A stretch of 64,000 nucleotides of DNA, from the NCBI RefSeq assembly GCF_004331035.1, contig NZ_SJNT01000024.1, positions 1 through 64,000 of the forward strand, written 5' to 3'. Positions within the stretch are counted from its first letter, which is position 1. Every line of letters begins with the position of its first letter. A program made the position numbers and the translations under genes. The notes beneath the pieces are model-generated. The model did not search any database, was not told the DNA's origin, and worked only from the letters and a program-made list of their open reading frames with translations. Of the stretch, positions 49,129-58,043 are shown in pieces. This stretch comes from Acinetobacter sp. ANC 4910. Its GTDB lineage: Bacteria > Pseudomonadota > Gammaproteobacteria > Pseudomonadales > Moraxellaceae.

Positions 49129-50116
49129 CTCGCGCCGCCTCCCCAATATAAATCAAGAGTGACAAGACTATAGCGAGAGTAAAAAAACCGGATAAAGCCA
49201 ACCACGGCGCATTTAAGTTATTTTTACCTTGTAGCAAAATTTCCCCCAAGGAGGCCGTATCAGCAGGCAATCCAAGCCCCAAAAAGTCTAATGCGGCTAA
49301 AGCAGTAATATTGGCAGTGAGCATAAAAGGGAGCTGTGACAAACTCGAACTAATCACGTTGAGTAAAATATGTCGAACAATAATACGTGTGTCCGCAACA
49401 CCCAAAGCACGGGCGGCTCGAACATAATCTAAATTGCGCGCACGTAAAAACTCCGTCCGAACCAAATTTACCAATGTGGTCCAACCAAAGAACAACATGA
49501 TGAGAAATAGCCAATACACACTTGGGGTAAAAATACTGACTAAAATCATGACCATAAATAGCATGGGTAAACCACCCCACACTTCTAATAACCGCTGACC
49601 GATTAAATCGATCCAACCGCCATAGTAGCCTTGTATTGCGCCAATAAAGATACCAATCACTGCCGAAAATAGCGTTAAAGCAAAACCAAACAATAGCGAA
49701 ACACGTAAGGCGTACAAAATTCTGGCGAGGACATCTCTGCCTTGATCATCCGTCCCTAACCAATTTTGCGTTGTCGGTTTTGATGGAACAGGGACAGCTA
49801 AATCTAAATTTGGCGTTTGTGCCGCGTACCGAATCACAGGCCATACCGCCCAGCCCTGATCAGCAATCAATTGCTCTACTACAGGATCTTTATAATCGGC
49901 TTCTGTTTCAAATACCCCGCCAAAAGTGGTTTCGGGGTAGCTCTTAAATACAGGAAAATAAAAAGACTGCTGATATTTGACCAATAAGGGTTTTTCATTG
50001 GCAATTAAGTCCGCAGCTAATGACACCGCAAAAATCAGGCTAAATAAAATAAAGCAAACAAACCCCAAACGGTTTTGTCTAAAACGCTGTAGACGTGTTT
50101 GAATCATGGGAGACAT
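49106..50116 (-). CDS. yejE: Oligopeptide ABC transporter permease (YejE type)
   Basis: Inner-membrane permease of 336 residues. An N-terminal helix is followed by a periplasmic loop and the BPD-type domain with six segments. NWLGTDDQGRDVLARILYAL (about 117-136) is the OppC/YejE hallmark, and the EAA-like loop is RAARALGVADTRIIVRHIL. The start overlaps the yejB stop by 1 nt (TAATG-type), so the two are coupled. Confidence 0.92.
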   Translation of the reverse strand: MSPMIQTRLQRFRQNRLGFVCFILFSLIFAVSLAADLIANEKPLLVKYQQSFYFPVFKSYPETTFGGVFETEADYKDPVVEQLIADQGWAVWPVIRYAAQTPNLDLAVPVPSKPTTQNWLGTDDQGRDVLARILYALRVSLLFGFALTLFSAVIGIFIGAIQGYYGGWIDLIGQRLLEVWGGLPMLFMVMILVSIFTPSVYWLFLIMLFFGWTTLVNLVRTEFLRARNLDYVRAARALGVADTRIIVRHILLNVISSSLSQLPFMLTANITALAALDFLGLGLPADTASLGEILLQGKNNLNAPWLALSGFFTLAIVLSLLIYIGEAARDAFDPRQ

Positions 50117-51180
50117 TAGTGTTTCCCTCGTGATTCAAAATCAATTCGTGGGTCAACCCATTGATAGAGCACATCGCAAATTAAACGCAGAATTAAGCCC
50201 AATAAGGTAAAGATAAATAACGTGCCGAAGATGACAGGATAATCGCGCTGAATAATGGCTTCAAATCCCAACAATCCTAAGCCATCAAGGTTAAATACAA
50301 TCTCAATAAATAAATTGCCAACAAAGAAAATACTGACCAATGCTTCGGGTAAACCCGCCATAATCACCAATACAGCATTTCGAAATATATGCCCATACTG
50401 AACACGAGATTCACTCAGTCCTTTGGCACGAGCTGCCCAAACATAAGGTTTGTTTAGTTCTTCCAAAAAAGAATATTTGGTCAAATAAGCCAAACTGGCA
50501 AAACCGCCCAAAACCATCGCCAATAAAGGCAGGCTTAAATGCCAGAAATAGTCTTGAATTTTGCCCAGCAAACTCAATTGTTGAAAATTATCCGAGACCA
50601 AACCTTGCAATGGGAACCATTGAAAATAGCTACCACCAGCAAAGAATACAATCAACAAAATAGCAAAAACAAAAGCAGGAACAGCATAGCCAACGGCTAA
50701 AATAAGAGAAGTGGTTTTATCAAACCATAAACCATGTTGCTTGGCTTTTTTAATTCCTAAGGGAATCGCAATAGAATAAATCAGCAAACTGCTCCACAGC
50801 CCGAGTGAAACAGAGACGGGCATTTTTTCCCAAATTAATTGCGTCACTGGTTTATCTTTAAAAAAACTGACACCAAAATCAAAGCTCAGGTAGTTTTTAA
50901 GCATCACGCCAAAACGTATATACGCAGGCTGATCAAAACCATACTGGGCCTCAATCTGGCGAAGCATCTCGTGACTCAGACCTTTCGCACCTTGATAATT
51001 ACTGTTTTCTGTAGAGATACCTGCTTTTGCGGCTTGCAAGCGCTGAAAAGACTCTGCTTGCTGAATGGCGCGCTCTACAGGTCCACCTGGGGCAATCTGA
51101 ATCACGGCAAAATTAATGCACAGAATAAAAAATAAGGTTGGAATGATCAGGAATAACCTTTTTAGAATATACGTACCCAA
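50116..51180 (-). CDS. yejB: Oligopeptide ABC transporter permease (YejB type)
   Basis: Inner-membrane permease of 354 residues, OppB-like: MGTYILKRLFLIIPTLFFIL at the N-terminus, about six transmembrane segments, and the EAA loop AARAKGLSESRVQYGHIFRN. It pairs with YejE to form the channel. Follows yejA by 77 bp. Binds YejF ATPases on the cytoplasmic side. Confidence 0.92.
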   Translation of the reverse strand: MGTYILKRLFLIIPTLFFILCINFAVIQIAPGGPVERAIQQAESFQRLQAAKAGISTENSNYQGAKGLSHEMLRQIEAQYGFDQPAYIRFGVMLKNYLSFDFGVSFFKDKPVTQLIWEKMPVSVSLGLWSSLLIYSIAIPLGIKKAKQHGLWFDKTTSLILAVGYAVPAFVFAILLIVFFAGGSYFQWFPLQGLVSDNFQQLSLLGKIQDYFWHLSLPLLAMVLGGFASLAYLTKYSFLEELNKPYVWAARAKGLSESRVQYGHIFRNAVLVIMAGLPEALVSIFFVGNLFIEIVFNLDGLGLLGFEAIIQRDYPVIFGTLFIFTLLGLILRLICDVLYQWVDPRIDFESRGKH

Positions 51181-51257
51181 TTGCTTATCCTTATCTTCAG
51201 CATTATTTATCCCCCAAATCTGGCTGCATCACTCAAAATGGAGATGCCCTCTCGTCG

Positions 51258-53108
51258 TTATTTACCGAGATATTGACTGACCTTTTTGGCTTGTGTGGGG
51301 TCACTCCACCAATAATCTAAACCCAAAGATAGTTTTGGTTTAACTTTCGGCTGTTGATACATATTCCAATAGGCATACCAATTGTCATTTTTACCATAGG
51401 TTAGGATTTGATAGTAACCTGCACGCAATAACCGATCCAACACTCGGGTGCGTAAAATTAGTTGCTCTCGATTCGGTGCTTGAATCACTTGTTGCACAGC
51501 AGCATCGATGGCAGCATTTTGAATGCCTGCATAATTATAGTTACCAAACTCACGTGCAGCACTACTGCTCCACATTTGTGCTTGCTCGCTACCAGGTGAA
51601 AGCGATTGTGGCATTTCCAAAGTGGTTACATCAAATTCGTAACGACGCATCCGCTCCATATATTGCGAGACATCAACCTGACGCAGCTTCACATTGATAC
51701 CTAATTTTTTTAGGTTTCGAATCCACGGCATAATTGTACGCTGTGCACCTTCTTGATAGAGCAAAACTTCAAACTGGATCGCCCGTCCATTTTTACCATA
51801 CAACTGCCCTTGTCGATATTGATAACCCGCCTTCAGCAAAATAGTACGTGCTTGGAGTAAATTCAGGCGATTGAATCCACCCGCATCCGATTTAGGATAC
51901 TGCCAATTGGAGAGTACACCTTGTCGTTGCACAGGATGTAACTTGGGTAAATAAGGTTGTAATAATTTTAATTCAGCAGCACTCGGTTGTCCCATTGCTG
52001 CCAACTCGCTGTTCTGAAAATGGCTTTGCAAACGCTGATACTGTCCATAGAACAAAGCTTTATTCAGCCATTCAAAATCGTAGGCATAACTGAGTGCCTG
52101 ACGAAAATAAATGTCGTTAAATGGCGCTTTCCGCGTATTCAATACCAAGCTTTGATTGACTACAGGTCGTGCCAAACGCTGGCTATATTGCTTGACCAAC
52201 CCTGCTTTTACTGCAGGGAATTGATAGCCTGTAACCCATGTCTTGGTTTTCTTTTCTTCGTGTAAAGTATATTGACCCGACTTAAACCCTTCAAAGGCGA
52301 TATCATTATTGCGGTAATAGACATATCGCAGCCGATCAAAATTATAACGCCCACGATTGACCATTAAATCTTTTGCCCAATAATTCGGATTGCGCTTATA
52401 GGTAATACTGCGCCCTGCATCAATGCGCTCAATTAAATAAGGGCCAGAACCTAAAATCGGCTGTAGCGTAATTCGGGTGAAATCTCTATTTTTCCAGTCT
52501 TGCTTGGAGTAAATAGGGAGACTTGCCACAATCAGCGGCATTTCCTTACTTTTACTGGATTTAAAACTAAATTTAACTTGTGATTTGGACAGTACTTCTG
52601 TTTTCGCCAAATTGGACAAATACATCTGCAAACCTAAGTTGGCTTTGCTTTGATAAGTATCAAAACTGAATTTAACATCTTCTGCTGTCACAGGCATTCG
52701 ATTGCTAAAACGCGCCTGAGGATTCAAATGAAAAATAATAAATTGCGGATTTACAGGATCAAATGTGACTTGATCTGCCAATAACGGATACATCACCCCA
52801 GATTCATCTAAAGAATTATCCATTAAGGTATCAAATAGATAATTTACGCCCTCTGTTGCACTGCCTTTGCCATTCATACTGTTGAGATTATCAAAAGTAC
52901 CATTTGCCGCAGTACTGATATATCCCCCTTTGGGTGCCTGTGGGTTGGCATAAGGCATTGCCTTGAGCTTGGTATATTTAGGCTGACCATGTACAGCAAT
53001 ATACGGTGTGGTCTGCAAAGCTGACCACACTTGCTGCGTCACCATACCACTGCTTAAACATAGCAATAGCATGGCAACTTTTTGGCTCGTTAAACGAACT
53101 ACCGACAT
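51258..53108 (-). CDS. yejA: Periplasmic peptide-binding protein (YejA type)
   Basis: Exported solute-binding protein of 616 residues, family 5 (DppA/OppA). A signal peptide ends near residue 30 (WSALQ). Motifs NGTFDNLNSMNGKGSATEGV and ILGSGPYLIERIDAGRSITY are typical of YejA. It starts 14 bp after the mltD stop. In Agrobacterium-type bacteria YejABEF imports anhydromuropeptides; in others oligopeptides such as microcin C. The adjacent lytic transglycosylase favours the former here, by inference. Confidence 0.9.
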   Translation of the reverse strand: MSVVRLTSQKVAMLLLCLSSGMVTQQVWSALQTTPYIAVHGQPKYTKLKAMPYANPQAPKGGYISTAANGTFDNLNSMNGKGSATEGVNYLFDTLMDNSLDESGVMYPLLADQVTFDPVNPQFIIFHLNPQARFSNRMPVTAEDVKFSFDTYQSKANLGLQMYLSNLAKTEVLSKSQVKFSFKSSKSKEMPLIVASLPIYSKQDWKNRDFTRITLQPILGSGPYLIERIDAGRSITYKRNPNYWAKDLMVNRGRYNFDRLRYVYYRNNDIAFEGFKSGQYTLHEEKKTKTWVTGYQFPAVKAGLVKQYSQRLARPVVNQSLVLNTRKAPFNDIYFRQALSYAYDFEWLNKALFYGQYQRLQSHFQNSELAAMGQPSAAELKLLQPYLPKLHPVQRQGVLSNWQYPKSDAGGFNRLNLLQARTILLKAGYQYRQGQLYGKNGRAIQFEVLLYQEGAQRTIMPWIRNLKKLGINVKLRQVDVSQYMERMRRYEFDVTTLEMPQSLSPGSEQAQMWSSSAAREFGNYNYAGIQNAAIDAAVQQVIQAPNREQLILRTRVLDRLLRAGYYQILTYGKNDNWYAYWNMYQQPKVKPKLSLGLDYWWSDPTQAKKVSQYLGK

Positions 53109-53122
53109 CTTAGATTGACGAA

Positions 53123-56100
53123 TTAAAGATTCGGGACTTTAATCACATCACCAATTTTTAACTGTGCGGATGGCTTCAAATCATTCATTTCAGCCAAAGC
53201 ACTCGCCTCAACACCATAACGTGCAGCCAAGCGAATCAGATTATCACCTGATTTCACTTTATATTCTTTCACCGTTTTAGGAATTAGAATGGTTTGACCG
53301 ACCTGTAAACCAGTACGCGAACTCATATCGTTTAGACTTGCCAATTCAGCAACTGAAATACCCGTACGACTCGCAATTGAATTTAATGATTCACCCGATT
53401 TTACTGTATATTTTTCAGTATCTTTACTGCTTGCACTGCTCTTTTTCACAGTTGCATCAGCTTTGGTCGTGGTCTTGCTTGGCAAATCACCTTCAACTTT
53501 TAAACGCTGCCCAATACGAACCGAAGCATTAGTTGATAAATCATTCAACGTTGCCAAATAACTCAACTGCAAATGATATTTCTTGGCAATACTGCCTAAG
53601 GTCTCACCCGATTTCACTACATGCGTGTCTTTTGTAGTAACCGAACTCTCACTTGGCTGTTCAATCTCAGGAACTTCCCCTGTGAGTTTTAATCGCTGCC
53701 CAACACGAACATTGGCATGACGACCAATTCCATTTAAGTTCGCTAAATTCTCTTGGCTTAAATTATATTTACTGGCAATGGCAGACAAACTATCGCCAGA
53801 TTGCACCACATAGCTTTCAGGCACTGTAGAACCTGCTGGCACTTTGATGGTTTGTCCAACATAAACACCACTGCTGGCCGAAATTTTATTTAGTTCAGCC
53901 AAATCACTCAGTGACATTTTAGACTGTGATGCAATGCTATATAGCGTATCGCCACGCTGAACTTTATACGTTTCAGTTTTAATATTGATATCAATATTTG
54001 GACTGTCCACTTTTGCCGTGGCATGTTTTTCCGATGTCGATGCTTCCTGATTAACAGTATTGATTGGAACATTAATTTTTTGTCCAACCATCAAATTACT
54101 ACCTGCATTTAAGCCCGATGTTAATTCTGCCAACTCTTGGTTAGATAATGCATAGCGGTCAGCAATCAGCTTTAAATACTCACCGCGTTTCACCACGTAG
54201 GATTTGGTTTTAATGCTGCTCTTTGCCACGGCTTTTTCAGTCGATTTCTTCGCCGTACTTGAACTGTTGTCTTTTAAAGACAACTTCTGACCCACAAATA
54301 AACCGCTAGTTACAGTTAAATCGTTAAAGTCCGCCAACTGTTTCACCGATAAACCGAATTGATTCGCCACACTGGTCAAATTGTCATTGGCTTGCACCAC
54401 ATAACTGTCGGGTTTGCTATTGGCACTATTAGCAGGACGATCTTGCACAACGGGTTTAGCATCGTATAAATAAATACTGGTGCCCACAAATAACATTGCA
54501 TTCGGATCAATCTGATTCCATTTGGCAATATCACGCCAGTTCACGCCATTTTTCATTGCGATCGTTGCCAAGGTATCACCTGGCAGAACTGTATAAGTGG
54601 TACGTTTACCTTTAGGCGGCACCACCACCACTTCAGAAGCGGTTTTCACATAGTTCTTATCTTTATTCAGTTGGGCTTCTTCTGAGTCCAACTTGGTATT
54701 ATCCGTTACTGATTTTGGATAAGCAAAGCCTTTGGTTAACTCTTTACCTTGTTGCTCTGCTACAGATTGGCTAGTCTGAATCGCTGTCAGTTTAATCTTG
54801 CCATCATAAGGATCAACAATTTCTGTGCCTTGCGGTGCAATCTGTTTGATCTCTGCAACCACTTGTTCTTGTTCAGCCTTAGTTGCCACAGGTTGTAAGA
54901 CCTGATCCACTGTTTTGGTTGCATCTTCCGCTTGAACCACGGCCATAATCTGCTCACGTTCCACTGCAGAAATTGGTGGTTCCACACTCACTGGTTTCAC
55001 ATCTTTGGCAGGTGTAACTGCAACAGGAATACGTGGTGCGCTCGGAACAACTGTATTCGAAGCAAAAGCCGCTAAAGCATCCGCACCGCGTGGTGTAGTG
55101 GATAAAGGACGGCCTGTATTGGTCGTCACTGTAGTGGTCGTTTTCGAACTTGTTGTTTTCGTGGTGTTGCTGGCAAGCAAAGTCGGTGGTGTAGCTTTAC
55201 TTGGCGTAATGACTGTCGCAGTCGAACTATTGTTCGTAATAGGTACAGCACTTGCCCATAAACCGCCCGAGCTTGATTGTAATTTAGATAATTTTGCATC
55301 AATCGATGGACTAATATCCGCAGGGATCAAAATACGCATTGGGCTGCTACTATCAATCTGATCACCACGATGCCCTGGATTGAGCGCATACAATTCGGCC
55401 CGGCTTAAACCCGTAATCGCAGCAACATCATTTAAGTTTGCTGGCCCTACACTAATTTCTCTAAAGTGTGGTCGGTTGGCAATCGGGGGTAATGTCACAC
55501 CATAAGCGTTCGGATTCTTAATAATCTGCGCCACTGCCAAGAAACGTGGCACATAATTCATGGTTTCTTGCGGTAACCGTAAAGACCAATAATCGGTAGG
55601 TAAACCCGCCTCACGGTTACGGTTAATCGCTTGCTGAATTCGACCTGGACCTGCGTTGTACGCAGCCAAAGCCAACTCCCAAGAACCAAACTGGTTATAC
55701 AGACTACCTAAAAATTCATAAGCTGCACGGGTAGATTCGACCACATCACGACGACCATCATACATACCCGACTGTTTAAGCCCGTAAATACGTCCCGTAC
55801 TTGGAATAAACTGCCAAAGTCCTGCTGCCGCTGCACTACTGGTTGCAGCAGGGTCATAAGAACTTTCAATAATCGGCAATAACGCAAGTTCAGTTGGTAA
55901 ACCACGACGCTCGGCTTCTTTTACAGTATGGTAAAGATAACGTGATGCACGTGCGCTTAAACGCTCAATATAGGGTTGTCGAGAGACGAACCAATTGCGC
56001 TGTGCTTCAATACGCGAATCCCAATGATTGAGATCCATTTTAAAACCGACGGTCATGCGCTTCCACACATCACCATGTTTTAAAATAAGCAGACGATCCC

Positions 56101-56329
56101 CTTCTACGGCACGCATATCGGTGGCAGATAAAAGATCTTCCAAAGAATCTAAACTATTTGCATCTAAATAATTCGAGCCAACCTGTTTTGATGCAGCAGC
56201 CTTGGTTGCACTCTGGCTCGATGCACAACCTGTGGTTAATCCTAATGCAGCAAGTGCAGAGCCCAATACAGTAATCTTAAATAATGTCGGAACCGAGGGC
56301 TGCCACAAGAACGTGGTTGGTTTATACAT
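53123..56329 (-). CDS. mltD: MltD-type lytic transglycosylase with eight LysM domains
   Basis: Outer-membrane lipoprotein that cleaves peptidoglycan glycan strands, leaving 1,6-anhydro ends. The start at 56329 gives a lipoprotein signal ending LTTGC (lipidated Cys about 35). A transglycosylase domain has the catalytic glutamate in LLPIIESSYDP and AAGLWQFIPSTGRIYGL. Then come a Ser/Thr/Pro linker and eight LysM repeats, from TVLPGDTLATIA to VKSGDNLIRLAARYG. The family usually has two or three. The total length, 1068 residues, is about twice E. coli MltD. An in-frame start at 56389 would bury the lipobox. Confidence 0.9.
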   Translation of the reverse strand: MYKPTTFLWQPSVPTLFKITVLGSALAALGLTTGCASSQSATKAAASKQVGSNYLDANSLDSLEDLLSATDMRAVEGDRLLILKHGDVWKRMTVGFKMDLNHWDSRIEAQRNWFVSRQPYIERLSARASRYLYHTVKEAERRGLPTELALLPIIESSYDPAATSSAAAAGLWQFIPSTGRIYGLKQSGMYDGRRDVVESTRAAYEFLGSLYNQFGSWELALAAYNAGPGRIQQAINRNREAGLPTDYWSLRLPQETMNYVPRFLAVAQIIKNPNAYGVTLPPIANRPHFREISVGPANLNDVAAITGLSRAELYALNPGHRGDQIDSSSPMRILIPADISPSIDAKLSKLQSSSGGLWASAVPITNNSSTATVITPSKATPPTLLASNTTKTTSSKTTTTVTTNTGRPLSTTPRGADALAAFASNTVVPSAPRIPVAVTPAKDVKPVSVEPPISAVEREQIMAVVQAEDATKTVDQVLQPVATKAEQEQVVAEIKQIAPQGTEIVDPYDGKIKLTAIQTSQSVAEQQGKELTKGFAYPKSVTDNTKLDSEEAQLNKDKNYVKTASEVVVVPPKGKRTTYTVLPGDTLATIAMKNGVNWRDIAKWNQIDPNAMLFVGTSIYLYDAKPVVQDRPANSANSKPDSYVVQANDNLTSVANQFGLSVKQLADFNDLTVTSGLFVGQKLSLKDNSSSTAKKSTEKAVAKSSIKTKSYVVKRGEYLKLIADRYALSNQELAELTSGLNAGSNLMVGQKINVPINTVNQEASTSEKHATAKVDSPNIDINIKTETYKVQRGDTLYSIASQSKMSLSDLAELNKISASSGVYVGQTIKVPAGSTVPESYVVQSGDSLSAIASKYNLSQENLANLNGIGRHANVRVGQRLKLTGEVPEIEQPSESSVTTKDTHVVKSGETLGSIAKKYHLQLSYLATLNDLSTNASVRIGQRLKVEGDLPSKTTTKADATVKKSSASSKDTEKYTVKSGESLNSIASRTGISVAELASLNDMSSRTGLQVGQTILIPKTVKEYKVKSGDNLIRLAARYGVEASALAEMNDLKPSAQLKIGDVIKVPNL

Positions 56330-56547
56330 AAAAAAATCCAAACAACTCGTATAAAATTTATTTTTAGCACTGCCATTGTAGTGAAGCACGGCAGAGACTC
56401 AAGGCAATAATTTAGCGCGATTCCATGATAAATGTTACAAGAAATTAAAATTTAACCATGTAATACACTCCCAAAGCACAAATGCGTTATACAATACGAG
56501 ATTAGATTCGCTTCTGTTAACTTTCTTTGCTGGCTGGATGACCCTTT

Positions 56548-57918
56548 ATGTCTGAAACAATTACGCTCTATGTCGATGGCGCTTGTCGTGGAAATGGTAA
56601 GGATGGCGCACTCGGAGGTTGGGGAGCTTATATCGTTACAGCAACCGAAGAACGCAAAATTTTTGGTGGAGAAACACATACTACCAACAACCGCATGGAA
56701 TTGACCGCAGCAATTGAAGGCGTGCTCGCTTGTCCCAAATCTGCCAAGTTAATTATCTGGACTGACTCCAACTATGTCAAACAAGGCATAACTGAATGGA
56801 TTCATGGTTGGAAAAAGAAAAACTGGAAAGATGTTAAAAATCCCGATTTATGGCAAAAGTTGGATAGCGTTTGCCAAGGTCGAGACATCGAATGGAACTG
56901 GATTAAAGGTCATGCAGGTCACCCAGGTAATGAAATGGCAGACCAATTAGCGAATTTAGGCGCTGACCAAACCGCAAAAAATTTAACAGCAGCACTAGAA
57001 AACAACATTGAAGATAAAAAAAAAGCTGAATCCGACTGGCTTTTTGACGACCCTTTCGGACTAGATTTTGCTGGAGAAGAAGCTGAGCCTGTGGAACCTG
57101 ACTATATTGAAGATGAAGTCGCTGAATCCAGCATTCCTGTAGAAACACTTCAAGATTCACAAAAACAAACTACAACAACGCATCCGCATATTGTGATTAC
57201 GCCTGCAACCGTTGAAGCCATTGGTCCTCGTCAGTTAATTCTGGATACCGAAACCACAGGTTTCTATTTTCAGGACAGCGATCGTATTATTGAAGTCGGC
57301 GCGATTGAAATGATCAATCGCAAACTCACAGGCAGCTCCATCCATATTTATATCAATCCTGAAAAGGAAGTCGGCGACTCAGTCAATGTCCACGGCATTA
57401 CCGATGAGTTTTTAACAGACAAACCCAAATATGCAGAAATTGCAGATGTTTTGTTTGACTACTTAAAAGGCGCCGAGATTATTGCACATAACGCGACCTT
57501 CGATATGAACTTCTTAAATATGGAGTTTAAACGTACAGGTCATGGAGCACTCTCTGAAGTCTGTGAAGTCACAGATACTTTAGCGATGGCAAAAAGCAAA
57601 CATCCTGGACAAAAGAACTCCTTGGATGCCTTGGTACGACGCTACGAAATCGCACAACGCGACCGTACTTTCCATGGTGCATTGCTCGATGCTGAAATTT
57701 TAGCAGACGTCTATTTGGCGATGACGGGCGGACAAGTTTCGTTTGATATCGATGCGCTATCGCAAAGTGAACAACAACAAGGTGCAAGTGGACGACGTCA
57801 AGTTGATGAAACGGGCTTAGCCGTCATCTTACCTTCCGAAGAAGAATTGGCCGCACATGAGACTTGGGTCAAACAAATTGAGGAAAAACAGGGCAAATCT
57901 TGCTTTTTTTCAAAATAA
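56548..57918 (+). CDS. RNase HI-DnaQ fusion (ribonuclease HI and DNA polymerase III epsilon)
   Basis: A 456-residue two-domain protein. RNase HI (about 1-145): catalytic D10 (YVDGACRGNG), E51 (NNRMEL), D73 (WTDSNYV), H122 (KGHAGHPGNEMAD) and D132. An acidic linker (about 150-225) follows. DnaQ exonuclease (about 227-410): LDTETTGF (ExoI), HNATFDMNF (ExoII), FHGALLDAEIL (ExoIII). GGQVSFDI stands where E. coli epsilon has its clamp-binding QTSMAF, and the C-terminus EEKQGKSCFFSK aligns with epsilon. No stop or shift separates the parts. The fusion appears typical of Acinetobacter. Confidence 0.93.
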   Translation: MSETITLYVDGACRGNGKDGALGGWGAYIVTATEERKIFGGETHTTNNRMELTAAIEGVLACPKSAKLIIWTDSNYVKQGITEWIHGWKKKNWKDVKNPDLWQKLDSVCQGRDIEWNWIKGHAGHPGNEMADQLANLGADQTAKNLTAALENNIEDKKKAESDWLFDDPFGLDFAGEEAEPVEPDYIEDEVAESSIPVETLQDSQKQTTTTHPHIVITPATVEAIGPRQLILDTETTGFYFQDSDRIIEVGAIEMINRKLTGSSIHIYINPEKEVGDSVNVHGITDEFLTDKPKYAEIADVLFDYLKGAEIIAHNATFDMNFLNMEFKRTGHGALSEVCEVTDTLAMAKSKHPGQKNSLDALVRRYEIAQRDRTFHGALLDAEILADVYLAMTGGQVSFDIDALSQSEQQQGASGRRQVDETGLAVILPSEEELAAHETWVKQIEEKQGKSCFFSK

Positions 57919-58043
57919 TTTCAACAGATTCTGTTATTTTTTGTATTTAAACTTTGGGGACATCAGTTATAGTTAAATACAAGAAATAACGCTTTAACTC
58001 AGCCAAACATAAACAGATAATACACTAGGAAAGGTGCAGATAA

